In this document: piece after piece, positions 45,061-56,825 of the stretch
How the letters are laid out: the number at the start of each line of letters is the position of its first letter
Position numbering within the stretch: the first letter of the stretch is position 1
Assembly: GCA_035578905.1 (NCBI GenBank)
Contig: JAQJVL010000154.1
Coordinates: 1,347,177 to 1,411,176 of the forward strand
DNA: 64,000 bases
From: Stictocephala bisonia
Lineage: Eukaryota; Arthropoda; Insecta; Hemiptera; Membracidae
Reading direction: 5' to 3'
Notes under the pieces: model-generated
What the model saw: the letters and a program-made list of their open reading frames with translations, nothing else
The model's database searches: none
What the model was told of the DNA's origin: nothing
Made by a program: the position numbers and the translations under genes

Positions 45061-45148
45061 AAAAATCGATTAAGGTCACGTGACCTTCCCCCACCCCCCG
45101 TCGTATTTCAGACGAAAAGTCGTACTTGGGACGTTGGTCAATGCCTGT

Positions 45149-46540
45149 TTCTTATCTACTACAATATAATATTATTGTTTTTTTTTCATAAACCTAAATA
45201 TATTTCGAACAATATATATATACGTCACTCCCATTAAAATAGACACTTAAAATTTAAGTTTTCCCAAATAAAACATTTTTTTATTAGAGATTTAACGGTT
45301 ATAGTTAGCTCATTTTTATAAAAAAATACCACACTTATAATGAAAGAAAGAAACAATCAATAATACATTTAACTTTCCGAGACAAAACTAGAGATAATCA
45401 AAGTGCGCTACACTGTAAAAAGCATAATAATAATACAGCTGGGCAACCGATAATGCAGGATCAGCACACTGTTAGTTTTTATATTTTTACTAATAGTTAC
45501 GATATATATTTATTATTTGAGCATAGGTAATGTATAGCACTGTGTGATGTATGTAAAACCAATGTTATTAAAATTGTCTGTGTTGTTTTAGGTGTCAAGG
45601 TGAATTTTATCGCTTGAAAAACTTGAAGCAGCATAAAATGAAAAAGTCATGATTGAGTGGAAGTTGAAAAGTCACACCTATATAGCACTAAATCAAAGGA
45701 ATACTAAAGAAAACTACAAGAACAAAAAAAGAAATATCAGGAATGTTGGTAAAACTGTATTATCCAACTTGGTAGGACAAAGAAAACGAAGAAAACATTT
45801 AAAAATGCATGGCTGTTGACTTCGAAATGAATCGAGAAATCTTATTAACTAACACATCATACACAATATATATTCTTTATTAAAAATATGTTTAGAACAA
45901 AAGTATCTTAATATTTGGTAAAGGGGGTCCTACCAAATATTAACGATGTTTTTTATATTAGTCCCATAAACACTAGGCCTTAGAAATGTATAGGCGGAAA
46001 TACAGGTTTTTGACAAAAAAAAAAAAAAAGGAAAAAATTTTCTATGCTAAAAACTAAATATATGATATTTATGTTATATAGTTCTACAACCTAAATTCAT
46101 TTATCATTGTGACATTCATCCTTAATGAAAAAAAAGCAAAAAAACAGGTTACGTTAGTTGTTACTTTTTATATAAATTTGTCAAGTAGTTTGTTGTCACG
46201 TACTATTACTTAATTTTAGTACAGCTGTGATGTAAATATTTGGATCGAGATCAAAAAGTCAAGTTGTATAGTTATAAAAATAAAATTTTGAAGTAAATCT
46301 CCTGTCAAGAAGCTAAATCCAATCAATAAGGGGGGGGGGGTGTTGTTCATTTCCACAGCAAATCTTTAAAGCTGTACGTACGCATTGGGTAGTTCTTAAA
46401 GGGCATAAAATATCCCAACGATATTTATTCATGGCCAACGTATACTAACTCAACTAACTTATCCCATTTTTGTCCAATAAATATATTCTTCTTCTTCATA
46501 TGAATAATTAATTTTTCATTATTTGTCAGAAGAAAAAAAC
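45149..46540. other. No gene recognised
   Basis: AT-rich sequence with an A run near 46,016-46,030 and a G run near 46,331-46,340. No target duplication of the left flank of the palindrome could be found at its start. Confidence 0.45.
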
Positions 46541-46543
46541 GAC

Positions 46544-46912
46544 ATGAGAATGTTGTACAAATCTTCTTATCCAATGATAGATTGTAAAGAAATATGGATT
46601 GTTTTTGGTATAATTGTGGTTTGTTTTAGTTTGTTTGTTAAAAATCAGCATTTCGATTCAATTCTTTATTTATTCAATTTTTCTGGGGTGAATTTTTACA
46701 AGCTGAAAAAACATGAAAATTGGATGGGACTCCCATATTATTTTGTTTTATATGAAATAAACCAATTAAAAGTTTACTCTGAAGGAATGGTTCCAAAGTC
46801 TCGAAAGGACAGGGGATGTCAGTTGAGAGCTGCCGTGAGTCACGTGATGTCTACCTCTCTTCTATGTGGCTATGGGAAAGAATTGTCAGGGTTTGTCACA
46901 GTTATTGTTTGA
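46544..46912 (+). CDS. Unassigned 123-codon ORF with one hydrophobic segment
   Basis: From ATG at 46,544 (frame open from 46,523, before which TTTGTCAG resembles a splice acceptor) to a TGA at 46,910-46,912. Residues about 18-33 (IWIVFGIIVVCFSLFV) form one likely membrane segment near the N-terminus, followed by a mixed region with NFYKLKKHENWMG. The second half (from about VPKSRKDRG) lies in GC-richer sequence than the first. I do not recognise a family. It could be an exon of a host membrane protein, a repeat-derived frame, or chance. Confidence 0.25.
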   Translation: MRMLYKSSYPMIDCKEIWIVFGIIVVCFSLFVKNQHFDSILYLFNFSGVNFYKLKKHENWMGLPYYFVLYEINQLKVYSEGMVPKSRKDRGCQLRAAVSHVMSTSLLCGYGKELSGFVTVIV

Positions 46913-47264
46913 TAATTATATAAATGGCAACATAGCATAATAAACTATATGAGTAGTAGGTTATGAATTAAATCATATTTACATTAGAATTACCATTATG
47001 AATGTCACAAATAAACTAAATTAGTCAGTTTTACAGGCTTTATTTTTGACTAAAGTTGCTTTGAACCAAATGAAAATATTTTTCTGTGGTTTATCAAAAA
47101 GTCATGAAAGTGATTTTTGTCTCTATAGCTCTAGTGCAAGTGTTTCATTACAGTTCACGCAACGATGTAATCGATGAATATTAACGCCATATCTTTAACC
47201 CATCTACTTAGTGAAAAAGTGTTGAGGAGATTGTAGGTGATAGCCTCTATACCCCGGTTCTCTT
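46913..47264. other. No gene seen
   Basis: AT-rich sequence without long frames. Confidence 0.45.
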
Positions 47265-47630
47265 AATACCAACATTGTGCCCGCTGAATGGTTGCCATCG
47301 ATGTCAACACTAGTAGAGAAGTCTTAGGTATCCATATTGGATGGTAGTCAAGGTTCAGATGTTGTGTAGAGAAGATAACTGAGTTTCAAGCTTGTCAATT
47401 AGCTTAAAATCAGATCAACACTATGTGATTCGGATTCCACGTATCTTTAGTTGCCAGGTACTTTAGTTGCCCTGGCTGTTGGGCAATTAGTAAATAATTC
47501 TTTCTTAGGAGCAGTCAACCATGGTTAGTAATAATGACTACACTCGTTCATCTTCACTCATCACGCTCATTCAAACCTCATATTCACCCATATCATGACG
47601 ATCGGTGTTTTATTGTCAGTGAATAATATT
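47265..47630 (-). repeat. Repeat family B, copy 1 (inverted)
   Basis: The reverse complement of this segment matches 56,520-56,810: AGTCAAGGTTCAGATGTTGT, AGATCAACACTATGTGATTC, and ACTACACTCGTTCATCTTCA pair with words there on the opposite strand. The length is about 300-360 bp, with no coding capacity. Confidence 0.75.
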
Positions 47631-48499
47631 TGTGATCACCCAAAGATCAGCAATTACCTAATATGTCAAAATCTTATAATCTATGCGTTAGATTAGATAA
47701 GTAATATTAAAAAAAATATATTATAGCAAACCATAAATATATTAGTTTGGAATTGTAAAACAGCACCAACAAAGCCAAGTTATACGTAACTAGTTTCGTG
47801 CCCAGAGGCAATTGGTTTAATCTGATTGCCGTCAGCGCCACTTGACTGTTGTTCGTAAAAGGCAATTTCCAGCGATTAAGGCAGTGTTCAACTTCCTAGT
47901 TGTGGAGGTTAAGGATTGTGTTGGGTACAACACAATGTATTGGAGCCATGTTTGAACTGAAATATCAGATTGAAGCATAAAATGAGCTTATAATAACAGT
48001 TAAGGTCACGTGTGATATGGATATTATTAAATATAAGAAAAGAACAAAATATTATAACGATAATCCTGCTTACATAACAAGTATGAATACTGTATTGAAA
48101 TAACTTTATATTTTATTACGAGCTATAACTAGTGAGGTATTTTTATGTACTAGTATTACGGTCTGATATACAACAATTAAAGGAATTGTTGAATAAGAGT
48201 CGTTTCATTACATTTAGTAATACAATGCATAGATGTACTGACTGAACAATTAGTCTGTAAGCACGGCAGCGTTGCTACCAACTGTATTAATAACACATAT
48301 TACAATAATAAACATCAGCTGATAGTAATAATAAATATCACGTATAACTTCTTCAAAACGACTGTTTGTGTAGGCCAATGTTTTCATAAAAGAGCCCCCT
48401 CTCTTCACTTCTTATCTATGTCCAGCTGTTACTAGCAGTGAACACAGACAATGATACAATGAATTTATTGAACCAATCAACAATATCAGATTATTACAG
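47631..48499. other. No gene recognised; GC-richer patch at 47,760-47,960
   Basis: The patch (GATTGCCGTCAGCGCC, GGCAATTTCCAGCG) stands out from AT-rich flanks and may be an unrecognised repeat. No RNA gene fold could be argued. Confidence 0.35.
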
Positions 48500-48870
48500 G
48501 CTACATCAGTACTACAGCTAAGAGTTTACGAGCTACATGTAAAAAAAATTAAGAAAAAAACAGAAAAGTCAAACCATGCGGCAAAAATATGTTCATAAAC
48601 AGCATTTCAAGCAAGTACATGCACAAGGAAACAAGTAAGCAGAAGCGACTTACATTAACAAACCAATAGGTCAGAAAATGCATCAATCTTGTACATCGGA
48701 TTTTTTACTAGCCAAGACAAGATGGTGTTTTTAAAACATTTCTTTCACAGGTTTCTTACTTCACTAGCTAAGTGATTAAAAAAACGTATCCCTGAAACAG
48801 GAGAAGGCTTGTCTCTTTTATCTGTCCTTGACCTGTGTATTACATGTTATGTGCTGAACCTAGTATCATG
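48500..48870 (-). pseudogene. LINE RT C-terminal fragment
   Basis: The minus strand reads an RFST-H-VIHRSRTDKRDKPSP-like stretch. It continues with a GIRFFNHLASEVRNL-like block (one frameshift) and FKNTILSWLVKNPMYKIDAF, ending near 48,650. These are the usual last landmarks of CR1/Jockey-type ORF2 (Y-x-T-R-x-R; F-N-x-L-P; F-K-x-x-L-x-x-W-L-x-x-x-x-F-Y-x-x-x-E-F). The catalytic domain is missing, so it is a 5'-truncated dead copy. Confidence 0.6.
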
Positions 48871-48939
48871 ATTATGTCAAGACTAATTATCCAGTCATCA
48901 CATTGGTAGTGATGTATAATTAATAAGTGTCCTTAGTAT

Positions 48940-49205
48940 GTGGTTTTGACAAAAATGTTCCCAAAGTTATCACAAATTAATGATGTAAAGCAACTTCGGA
49001 CGTGGCTGTCCCTGGGATGGGTGACCGTCTCAGCGATTCCGTGCCTGCACGCAGCCCAAGGATACTAGCCTTGCACGCAGCCCACCTGCCCGGTCACTGG
49101 TGGTGGTTCGGAAGTTACGTGAAGCCCCCCCTCCCAGGTTAAGTGTTAGAGAGGGCTTCTTAGTCTTAAATTCACCGTATAGATCAAGACTTTCTTTACC
49201 TTTTA
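48940..49205 (+). mobile_element. 5S-rRNA-derived SINE, copy 1
   Basis: TAAAGCAACTTCGGACGTGG and GGGATGGGTGACCGTC correspond to the internal promoter half of 5S rRNA (AAGCAACGTCGGGC...GGATGGGTGACCGCC). They are followed by a unique body with CCCGGTCACTGGTGGTGGTT and a tail AGTGTTAGAGAGGGCTTCTT. Such an RNA polymerase III promoter head is typical of SINE3-class elements. The body is shared with an inverted copy at 55,775-55,975 and a 3' fragment at 59,050-59,150. Confidence 0.75.
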
Positions 49206-49554
49206 ATTAAATAAACTGTTGAAATACTTCGATGTTTTGATTTCGGAGATCAATGTAATTTAAAATATTTAGAAGCCTAACGAGCCAAAATATGATTTTA
49301 CTTTACTGTTATAAATTATCTATTGGTAAACAAGTTTACTTTGTGTAATTAATTTTCGATACTTTGTGTAAAAACACGTAGGTACGGATAGATCATTGAA
49401 AAAACTAGTCTCTTGCTCAAACTAAAAAGGGAAACTGCCTACAATAATAGAAGCATTAACATTATGTAATGGACATTAGATTAACTATAAACATATTTTA
49501 TTTATTTTTAATTTACTAATTAGACCAATTGAAAAAATATAGGTGAATTACAAA

Positions 49555-49770
49555 TACGTATGGTGAGTGCATATTAACTATCATAGTCATTGTTACTACT
49601 CAAGACTTACCAAAACTTACAGCAGATTTTTATTAATAGCATAATTGAAAGGATAACGAACGGACCTAAATATTTAAGTGGGGTCTGTACCACGTAGTAT
49701 TGGTCTGATTTTTAACAAATTGAAAATCCGGATACTCAGTTCTCTACCTTGAACAAACCTTGAATTCTGT
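49555..49770 (+). repeat. Repeat family B, copy 2 (partial)
   Basis: TATGGTGAGTGCATA, CATAGTCATTGTTACTACTC, TACCACGTAGTATTGGTCTG and ACTCAGTTCTCTACC follow the order in 56,570-56,790, with more divergence and a gap in the middle. Confidence 0.65.
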
Positions 49771-52700
49771 AAATAATCTTAAGGAGACTCATCAGAGATC
49801 TCATGCTGGCCTACGTCAGTGGTAACCATTGATTGGTCATCATGTCATTGGTAATAGGACTGAGAACTGAACTCATTGTCTACGATCTGCTAAAAACTTC
49901 ACCCCTTAGTAGCTGGATTACAGCAGTACGCCACAGTGCAGGGAAGTCAAGTCACAGGATAGCTAATTACTATTATTTCAATTAAAGTTAAGGAACAAAC
50001 GACTTTAATTATAGGTCGCGTAAGGAGTGTTTGCATGTAGTAATTAAATATATACGCGCCATATCCTTGACACGCAGTGATGAGACTTGGATTTAAGGAT
50101 ATAACTGGAGTAATCTAGTTTCAATAGTAGAATGCTTTTCTTGTAAATTATTTGTTAAATATAACTTTGCTTCTTTAGACGTTATATTAAATGAAAAAAA
50201 AAAAAATAAAAAACAATATTTTTATTATCAATCCTATAATACAATCGTAAGCAAAAATAGTACCCATGTAAGTTATATTTTGGATTATGTTACTAGTAAC
50301 TTTGAAGATAGAATTATGTGTTTATTTTATCATTTTTTAAACTCCATGCTAATATTACAAAAATAAAATTTAAAATGAACTCAATTAAAGCTTTTGGTCA
50401 GTATATGAAGTTTTGAGTACATGTGCACATTTTAGCGTGTCTGAGTGACTTAAATAATAACACCCTTTTTTTATAACTTGAAAGTTCTTTTTAAATATAT
50501 CTTCAGAATTTTTAAATATAATTCAGGGTCTATAATATTTAGGAAAAATAATATTTCTTAAAATAATTTTTTTAATATACCTCGTTTTATCGTTGGATAT
50601 GCTAAACCTTCAAAACCAAAGGCTTCTCTTGACCGACTAACCACTTCACTTGAACGAAATGTTTTTATAGAATTTTTTAGTACAAGAGTTTTATTTAACT
50701 CTAACTAAATTATAAAATGGTTTATGAGAATGTTATGTTAATTAATACAATTTTACTTAAGATACACGTGTCATATATTTATATTGGATTTTTATGTTGT
50801 AAATGATAATTAAATTGATTCATAATTGTAAATGATTCGTTATAAATAAAGTAACATTTATATATGATATAACAACTTACTTAGTCATTAGAGGCATTCC
50901 ATACAATTATTTGCCTTTAAAACATGTTTAACATACCGTTTCAGTCTTATCATATGCTCAGATGGGTCTTAAAAAGGTATACGAGATTCAAATTAAGGGT
51001 CTTAGAAAAAACAGAAAATTGTACTTAAATGGTTTCAAAACAATGAACTTGGTCACACTGAAAACGTGATCTTATTTATGTTAGTGATAAGAGATATATA
51101 TCATTATAAAACAAGAGATTGTATATATTTCGTGAAGATTTACTGAAATATATTTGTTATCTATCATTAATAAGATAAAAACTCAATAAAAAATAGGTAA
51201 AAAAGTTTCACTTAACTTTTTAAATATCAGTATTTAAAACTTATTTATAATTTATATTGTTTTAGTAATAGTAAATTATTCCTGAATTGAATTAAATTTA
51301 TCGTAGTGATATTGTAGAAAATTAAAATTTACTACTCAATATAAATTATACGTATTTTTATGTGTACAATAAAAAACATTTTTTTCTAGTTTTGACATAA
51401 AAGTGATTTAATAACATAAAATAACTGTTATGATATGTTCCATTATTTAGACAAAGGAAGTGCTTTAAGTGTGTGGACCGGTTAGGCGATTGTCGCAAAA
51501 AGAGGATGAAATAACAGATGATTCCATTGATAAATGAGCTAAAAGGGGAGAAAATGCACATTAAGAACGTGTGGGGATATTTATATTGATTAGTTGGGTT
51601 TATTGCTAGTAAAGAACATTTCAATATTATCTTTATTTGGGTGTATTTTTTTTCAAAAATTAGTGTTAAATATTGATTTGACATTGCCCTACTGATAGTG
51701 CAATAAAAAAAACTGAAATTTCAAGTCTTAAATTTACCTCAAACTATATTATACTACATTCAAACAGTCATAATATTTTAAATCTATAATGCTTTTTATC
51801 CATGTTAGTATTGGTTTGATTTATGAACCTATGAGAAATATTTGTCTTGGCAATAAGAATAATACTTTACATTTTAAAAGTATGTCTTTTTATTTGTTAG
51901 CAGATATCATTACATTTGTATTCCTAATTTAACATGATGTTTGTTGAGTCTAGAGACATCGCCATCCATTAAAGCCAGTGCTGTGATTATGCTTCGAGTT
52001 AGCACTCAATGATTCAATTGGTAAACCGTTTGTGAAGCTAAAGTTGGATTGGAAGCTAGTTAATTCAGCAGACTAACTCCCACAGTCTGTCTTGTTAATG
52101 AATTATTCCCTTCCAGGGTGTTTGAACGGTCTGGCTTATGAAGAATTCAATGTGCATTATATAATTTAATTATTTCTTCGTGAATATATTTTGAGTATTA
52201 GAGTGACAATAGTAAAACCTGAAACGTATAAGCATGCTCATTAAATGTATAGTGGCTTATACTTTTAAATGACAAAACTTTCTATCCATTATGTTTACTA
52301 GTAAAACAAACTACATACATTTGTACATATGTTTACTTGTAAAACAAACAAAACTAAAAGCGAAATATAAATAATCGTCTTGAGCCAAAAATTAATAAAC
52401 TATGATAGGATAACTGACAACAATAAACCTGACATTAATGACTGTAATTTAATATGAGCAATTCATATTTTCATCAATTTTATAAAATTGATAAGTTCGA
52501 TTCCAACAATTATTCTATAAGATACAGTTTTAAAATCTTAAAGGTTTTCTCTTGAGTAACCCCTATTCAAATTAAGTTACCCCTATTAAAATTAGGCCAC
52601 ATACTTTCTTATTAACTATTAAATATATTAAAAATAAATGTAGGTTTAAAACATATTTATATACATACTTTTAATAAAAATTCCATTTGCCCTTACATTC

Positions 52701-53695
52701 TACCAATTTTTCCACTGGCCAATGAAAAGACGGAATGGACACTTTGAAGAACCACCTGTCCAAACTTATGGATAAACAATTTAAAGCATATCATATTATA
52801 CCAAATGAGGTTAGGGGTAAGAAGAGCTCTCTTAATTATTAAAAAAAACCTTTATTTAATTATTTATTTTTTTATTTCATTAATTTATTTTTTCATTAAT
52901 TTGTGTTCAAAATCTAGGCCTCACTAAGTTATACAAAACTTGTCGGCGAGGTCCTATATTAAAAAAAGAATATAAAAAACTTAATACAGATAATACATGT
53001 TTTTATTTTATTTTCATTGTTTATAGTAATTATCAACATTGGGTGGTTTAGGGCAGGCACCTAACTTTAAATATAAAATCCTCATGGGCCATGAGGAGTT
53101 GAACGAAAATCCTCATTGTAATCCTAGTTCAAGGGAAATTAATTGCCGCAAACCGGACTTTTGAAAGATTTATCCTTTCCAGAGAAGTGGTCATTTTAAT
53201 TTCAAAGTAACTAATTTAAAAAATATTATTTCTCCACTATTTAATGGTTTCAAGAAAACTATTCTGATCAAAAATCATACTTTATGACCCACAATCAGTA
53301 AAAATATTCAATTATCAAAATATCTATGGAAACAAATTACGTTGCCGTTAAAGTGTTTCGCTATTTATTTTCCACCCTTATAATGTTATGCCATTTCAGC
53401 CAGGTGGCCTATATTTCCTCAAAATAAGTAGGAAGAAAGTACATTAATTTTATCACAGTAAATTTTTATAAGAGTTATAAAATAAAATTAATACGAAACA
53501 CTATATATTTAAGGTTTGTGTTTTTAGTGGTAGGCCTACAAGTTTATAAAATAAAATCTTAACAATTATGCAATGAAAATGAAGACATCAAGAAAACCAG
53601 TATGTATTAACTCTTTTTACTGAACGATTATGAAAAGTTAAACATGCACATAAAAAAACACATAAATAAAAGCAATAGAGAGATAATTAACAAAT
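49771..53695. other. No gene recognised
   Basis: Long AT-rich stretch. GC-richer patches occur at about 49,780-49,960 and 51,950-52,140; a CCTCATGGGCCATGAGG palindrome lies at about 53,081-53,097. The 108-codon minus frame at 51,358-51,684 is AT-rich and low in features and is not called as a gene. Confidence 0.45.
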
Positions 53696-53699
53696 AACA

Positions 53700-53900
53700 T
53701 TTGTCTGTTATGTAAAAAATGCGTGACTTCATGTGAAAAGAAAGTTTCAATTTGGAGTACAGCGAAGACTCGGATTATCCTGTAAAAGCCAGAGCAATTT
53801 AACAGTGGCATGACTGTAATGAGTAAACCGTGTGCACCTCTTTAGCTTTGTGTAAAAATGTATTGTTCCACTGATTGAAAAACGTCGGATTTCCTAAACA
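53700..53900 (+). repeat. Repeat family C, copy 1
   Basis: TGGCTTCATG-like, AGCGAAGACTCGGATTATCC, GCATGACTGTAATGAGTAAA and TTCCACTGATTGAAAAACG match the order at 59,225-59,420 (GTGGCTTCATG, AACGAAGACTCGGTTCATCC, ACATGACTGTAACAACTAAA, TTCCACTAAAAAACACG). No coding capacity. Confidence 0.7.
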
Positions 53901-54189
53901 ACACTCTATTTTTCAGTTTCTATACTTGTTTGGGTGATATCTTCTAAACGAGCATATGGATGAAAAATAGCAGGTGTGTTCTCACAAATTATTTTAGCAA
54001 AATATTACTTTACTGTAGCTTCTATTATTATTTGTTTTGTAGTACGTATTTGTTTTCATGGATTAGTAAATTTATATTCAATGAAAAACCGTGCTTTGCA
54101 TTAAGCTGCAATGTATTAAAATATTCTTTATACTCGTATTAGATGTTGTCGTACTTTAAACAAATAAATATAACTAAATGTATATATGC

Positions 54190-55770
54190 TTAAGAATTTA
54201 TTTTTATTTCAGATTCCGACCACAGAGATATGAGTGAATGGATGTATTGAGTGTAGATAACTCATACTCGGCAACAAAAATCAACTAGTCCTTATAAAAG
54301 GACAATTATTTTAGACCTTTTACCTAGATAATTTAAGAATTTTAACCACGTATTATTTTCCTAAAATTTTACTTACTGACAAGTATTTTATTCATATCTC
54401 CTACAAAACGTCTGAACCGTAGGCACCACTCAATACGGATCACTGATGGAACGTTGAGCTAACGCCGATATGGCATTAGGAGAGTCCTATTTCGTAGGCT
54501 TAACCGGCCGGTGTCATTACTAATAAACAAAACCTTCCCGTAACGACCACGTCAAGATGGTATATACAACACCAGCAAACGTTTCGCCAATGCTGTGATT
54601 CTGCGTTCTCAGTGGTATCGCTGAGACTGAAGTGGCGAAGTGGCAATACAGTCCCTTGGCTATGTAGTCAAAACTTGTTATACCGTTTCGAACGGGAGAG
54701 GCAACACCAACCTTGTGGTTTTATTGAATAAAATCTCACGTGATCTTCGTTTTTTATGTCTAACAGCTTTTTGAAGGCACCCAACTACGTACGTACGTAA
54801 ACTACATACTACATACGTACGTATTATAAACAATATAACTAAACCATATACTTTCAAAAATTAAACTAAAATGATAGCCTAATTATCCATGATCAAATTT
54901 CTTAATTTTAACTCTAAAAATTATATATGTAACAAAACAATATTTAAAATATGTATGCTCTACAAACTCATTGTGGACCAAAATATTAGGCAAATAAAAC
55001 TAACTTTGATTGTATTCAGTGAAACAATATGTTTTAAACTTACAATGTCATTTCAGTTCGATGTAAAATAAAGACTTAGGCAAATGAAACTTATCTCTAG
55101 GATTACTTCCAGTACTTCAAGAGGCTCTCCCCCTTCCCATAAATTGTAATTTTACTGCTCATCAGTTGGCTTGTAAGATAACAGTTTTAGTAGGCGTTAA
55201 AGTTTTATACTTCTGATAAGTAACAATAATCTGTACACATAATGCGTTCACATTTATTAAAATTTTACTTATAAATAAAAATGTTTGATGGTGATATCCT
55301 CACATTTTATTGTTATGTACTTTTTATTTAAATAGTCAGGCTGCTCAGTAAATAATACATTATTTTCCTATTAGAAATATTAATTAAAAATCTTTTGTTC
55401 GACTGGAGTTGACTGGAGAGAAAATGGGTATCGATCATGAAGTTGTGTACTTCAGTTATAAATATAAAGAACATCCCGAGGTATTTATGTAAATAACAGT
55501 AAAAACAACATTGCACTCAGTATACCCGCAAATTTAAGATATTTGTAGGTTATTGTCTAAAATACTTAATTTGTAGCACAAGTAACAGCGCTATTTGAGC
55601 GTTGATTTATGCAGTTTATTAAATAAATTGTAAAATATATTAATAAGACATTTTAAATACACCTGCTAGTCACGCATTTCCATAAATATTTGTTGTTATA
55701 CGAGATAGTGAATAAGATGTGGAAAGTTGAAAGTTAATGGATGTCATATTTTACCAGAACATTTGAAGGC
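54190..55770. other. Fragment of repeat B, then no gene recognised
   Basis: The first 65 bp (CAGATTCCGACCACAGAGAT, GAGTGTAGATAAC) resemble the start of family B at 56,517-56,585. The segment 54,410-54,730 is GC-richer (GCTTAACCGGCCGG) with no frame. Around 54,785-54,820 a small repeat of ACGTACGTA words is seen. Short frames near 54,889 and 55,328 are AT-rich and unassigned. Confidence 0.4.
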
Positions 55771-55774
55771 TAAC

Positions 55775-55975
55775 AACCTTCTCTAACACTTAACGTGGAG
55801 ACCATCGCCTTAACAGTGACTTCCAAACCACCACCAGTGACCGGGCAGACAGGATGAAGACGGGTGGCCTAGCTGATCACCCATCTAAGGAACAGCCACG
55901 CTCGATGTTGCTTGACGTCATTATCCGGCTATAACGTCGGAACCCCCTGGTCAAGGTCACTGGCAAAGTCTAATA
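55775..55975 (-). mobile_element. 5S-rRNA-derived SINE, copy 2 (inverted)
   Basis: On the minus strand: ATGACGTCAAGCAACATCG, CGTGGCTGTTCC, TAGATGGGTGATCAGCTAGG, CCCGGTCACTGGTGGTGGTT and TTAAGTGTTAGAGAAGG. This parallels copy 1 from its 5S-like head to its 3' body. Confidence 0.75.
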
Positions 55976-56516
55976 ATAGTCTTGAGTGATATTTATCACT
56001 AAAAAAATCACAATAGAAGTAAAAAGTGTAGTATTTAATGCAATTATATTACCAGAATATAAAGCTTCTGTATATTCATATATGACGTACTTGATAAACC
56101 GGTTTACTACGTACGGATAAACTAAATCAACCCTTCACACTTCAACAGGTAACAAGGTAATAAAATATTCCCTTTCACTCGGAAGATAAACCCTTGTACA
56201 TTATTTAACACTCTTAGAGAGAACGGGAACGCATGTATATTTGATTTATAAGGATACGTATATTTAAAGGTGGAATTTATCATTTTATCTAGAAAATGTG
56301 AGTTAGTTATAATATTTTAAACACTATTTATTTATTTAATTTTTTACTTATATATCTTCTGTAGTTGTTGATTAAATAAAATTTACTTATTTAACTGTTG
56401 ATCTTATTTAATTTGAGCTTAGACTGCGTTAAACGTATACTTAATTTTCCTTTTGAGATTTGTGAAAGCTAGTCAACATTTGTTATTTGTGAATATCTTT
56501 TTTCATTATTCATTTC
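55976..56516. other. No gene seen
   Basis: AT-rich sequence without long frames or recognised repeats. Confidence 0.45.
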
Positions 56517-56815
56517 TAAGACGCCGATCGTAGAGGTATGGGCGAATATAAGGGGTGAATGAGTGCGATGAGTGTAGATGAACGAGTGTAGTCATTGTTA
56601 CCATCTGAGTTCAGCTTAGTTCAGAAAGAACTATTCATTAGTACATTAGTAGCCCAATAGCCAGGGGTAACTATGAGACCTACAAGTTTTCGTGGAATCC
56701 GAACCACGTAGTGTTGGTCTGATTTTCAGCTAACCGACAAGTCTGACACTCAGTTTTCTTCCCTACACAACACCTGAACCTTGACTACCATTCAACATGG
56801 TTAATCCACATTTAA
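56517..56815 (+). repeat. Repeat family B, copy 3
   Basis: The most complete copy. GACGCCGATCGTAGAGGTAT, GATGAACGAGTGTAGTCATT, GAACCACGTAGTGTTGGTCT, CACCTGAACCTTGACTACCA. It abuts the G-rich minisatellite at 56,826. Confidence 0.75.
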
Positions 56816-56825
56816 CTAACACTTA

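Larger units (their letters stand above)
37537..45148. mobile_element. Palindromic Polinton/adintovirus-type element (inverted dimer of a PolB end)
   Basis: Two 3.8-kb arms (37,537-41,331 and 41,347-45,148) are nearly identical inverted copies. Both outer ends begin ACAGGCATTGACCAACG, then GTACGACTTTTCG, and the flanks beyond them differ. Each arm, from the outside in, has GATTTTGATTGACTTT-type subterminal repeats, a GAAAACAG-type repeat, GC-richer non-coding sequence, a 40-codon ORF, and a 590-codon DNA polymerase B fragment pointing outwards. No integrase, capsid, ATPase or protease gene is present, so the element lacks most of a Polinton. No clear 6-bp target duplication was seen. The arms differ by a few substitutions and small indels. 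Confidence 0.8.

Noticed and set aside
37537..45148. The palindrome as a pure assembly or missed-adapter artefact
   Set aside because: Not fully excluded, but the arms differ at coding positions and repeat-array order, and both end at the same terminus with different flanks. That fits a real element better.
51358..51684. 108-codon minus-strand frame
   Set aside because: Composition is that of AT-rich non-coding DNA. No motif, homologue or splice context was recognised.
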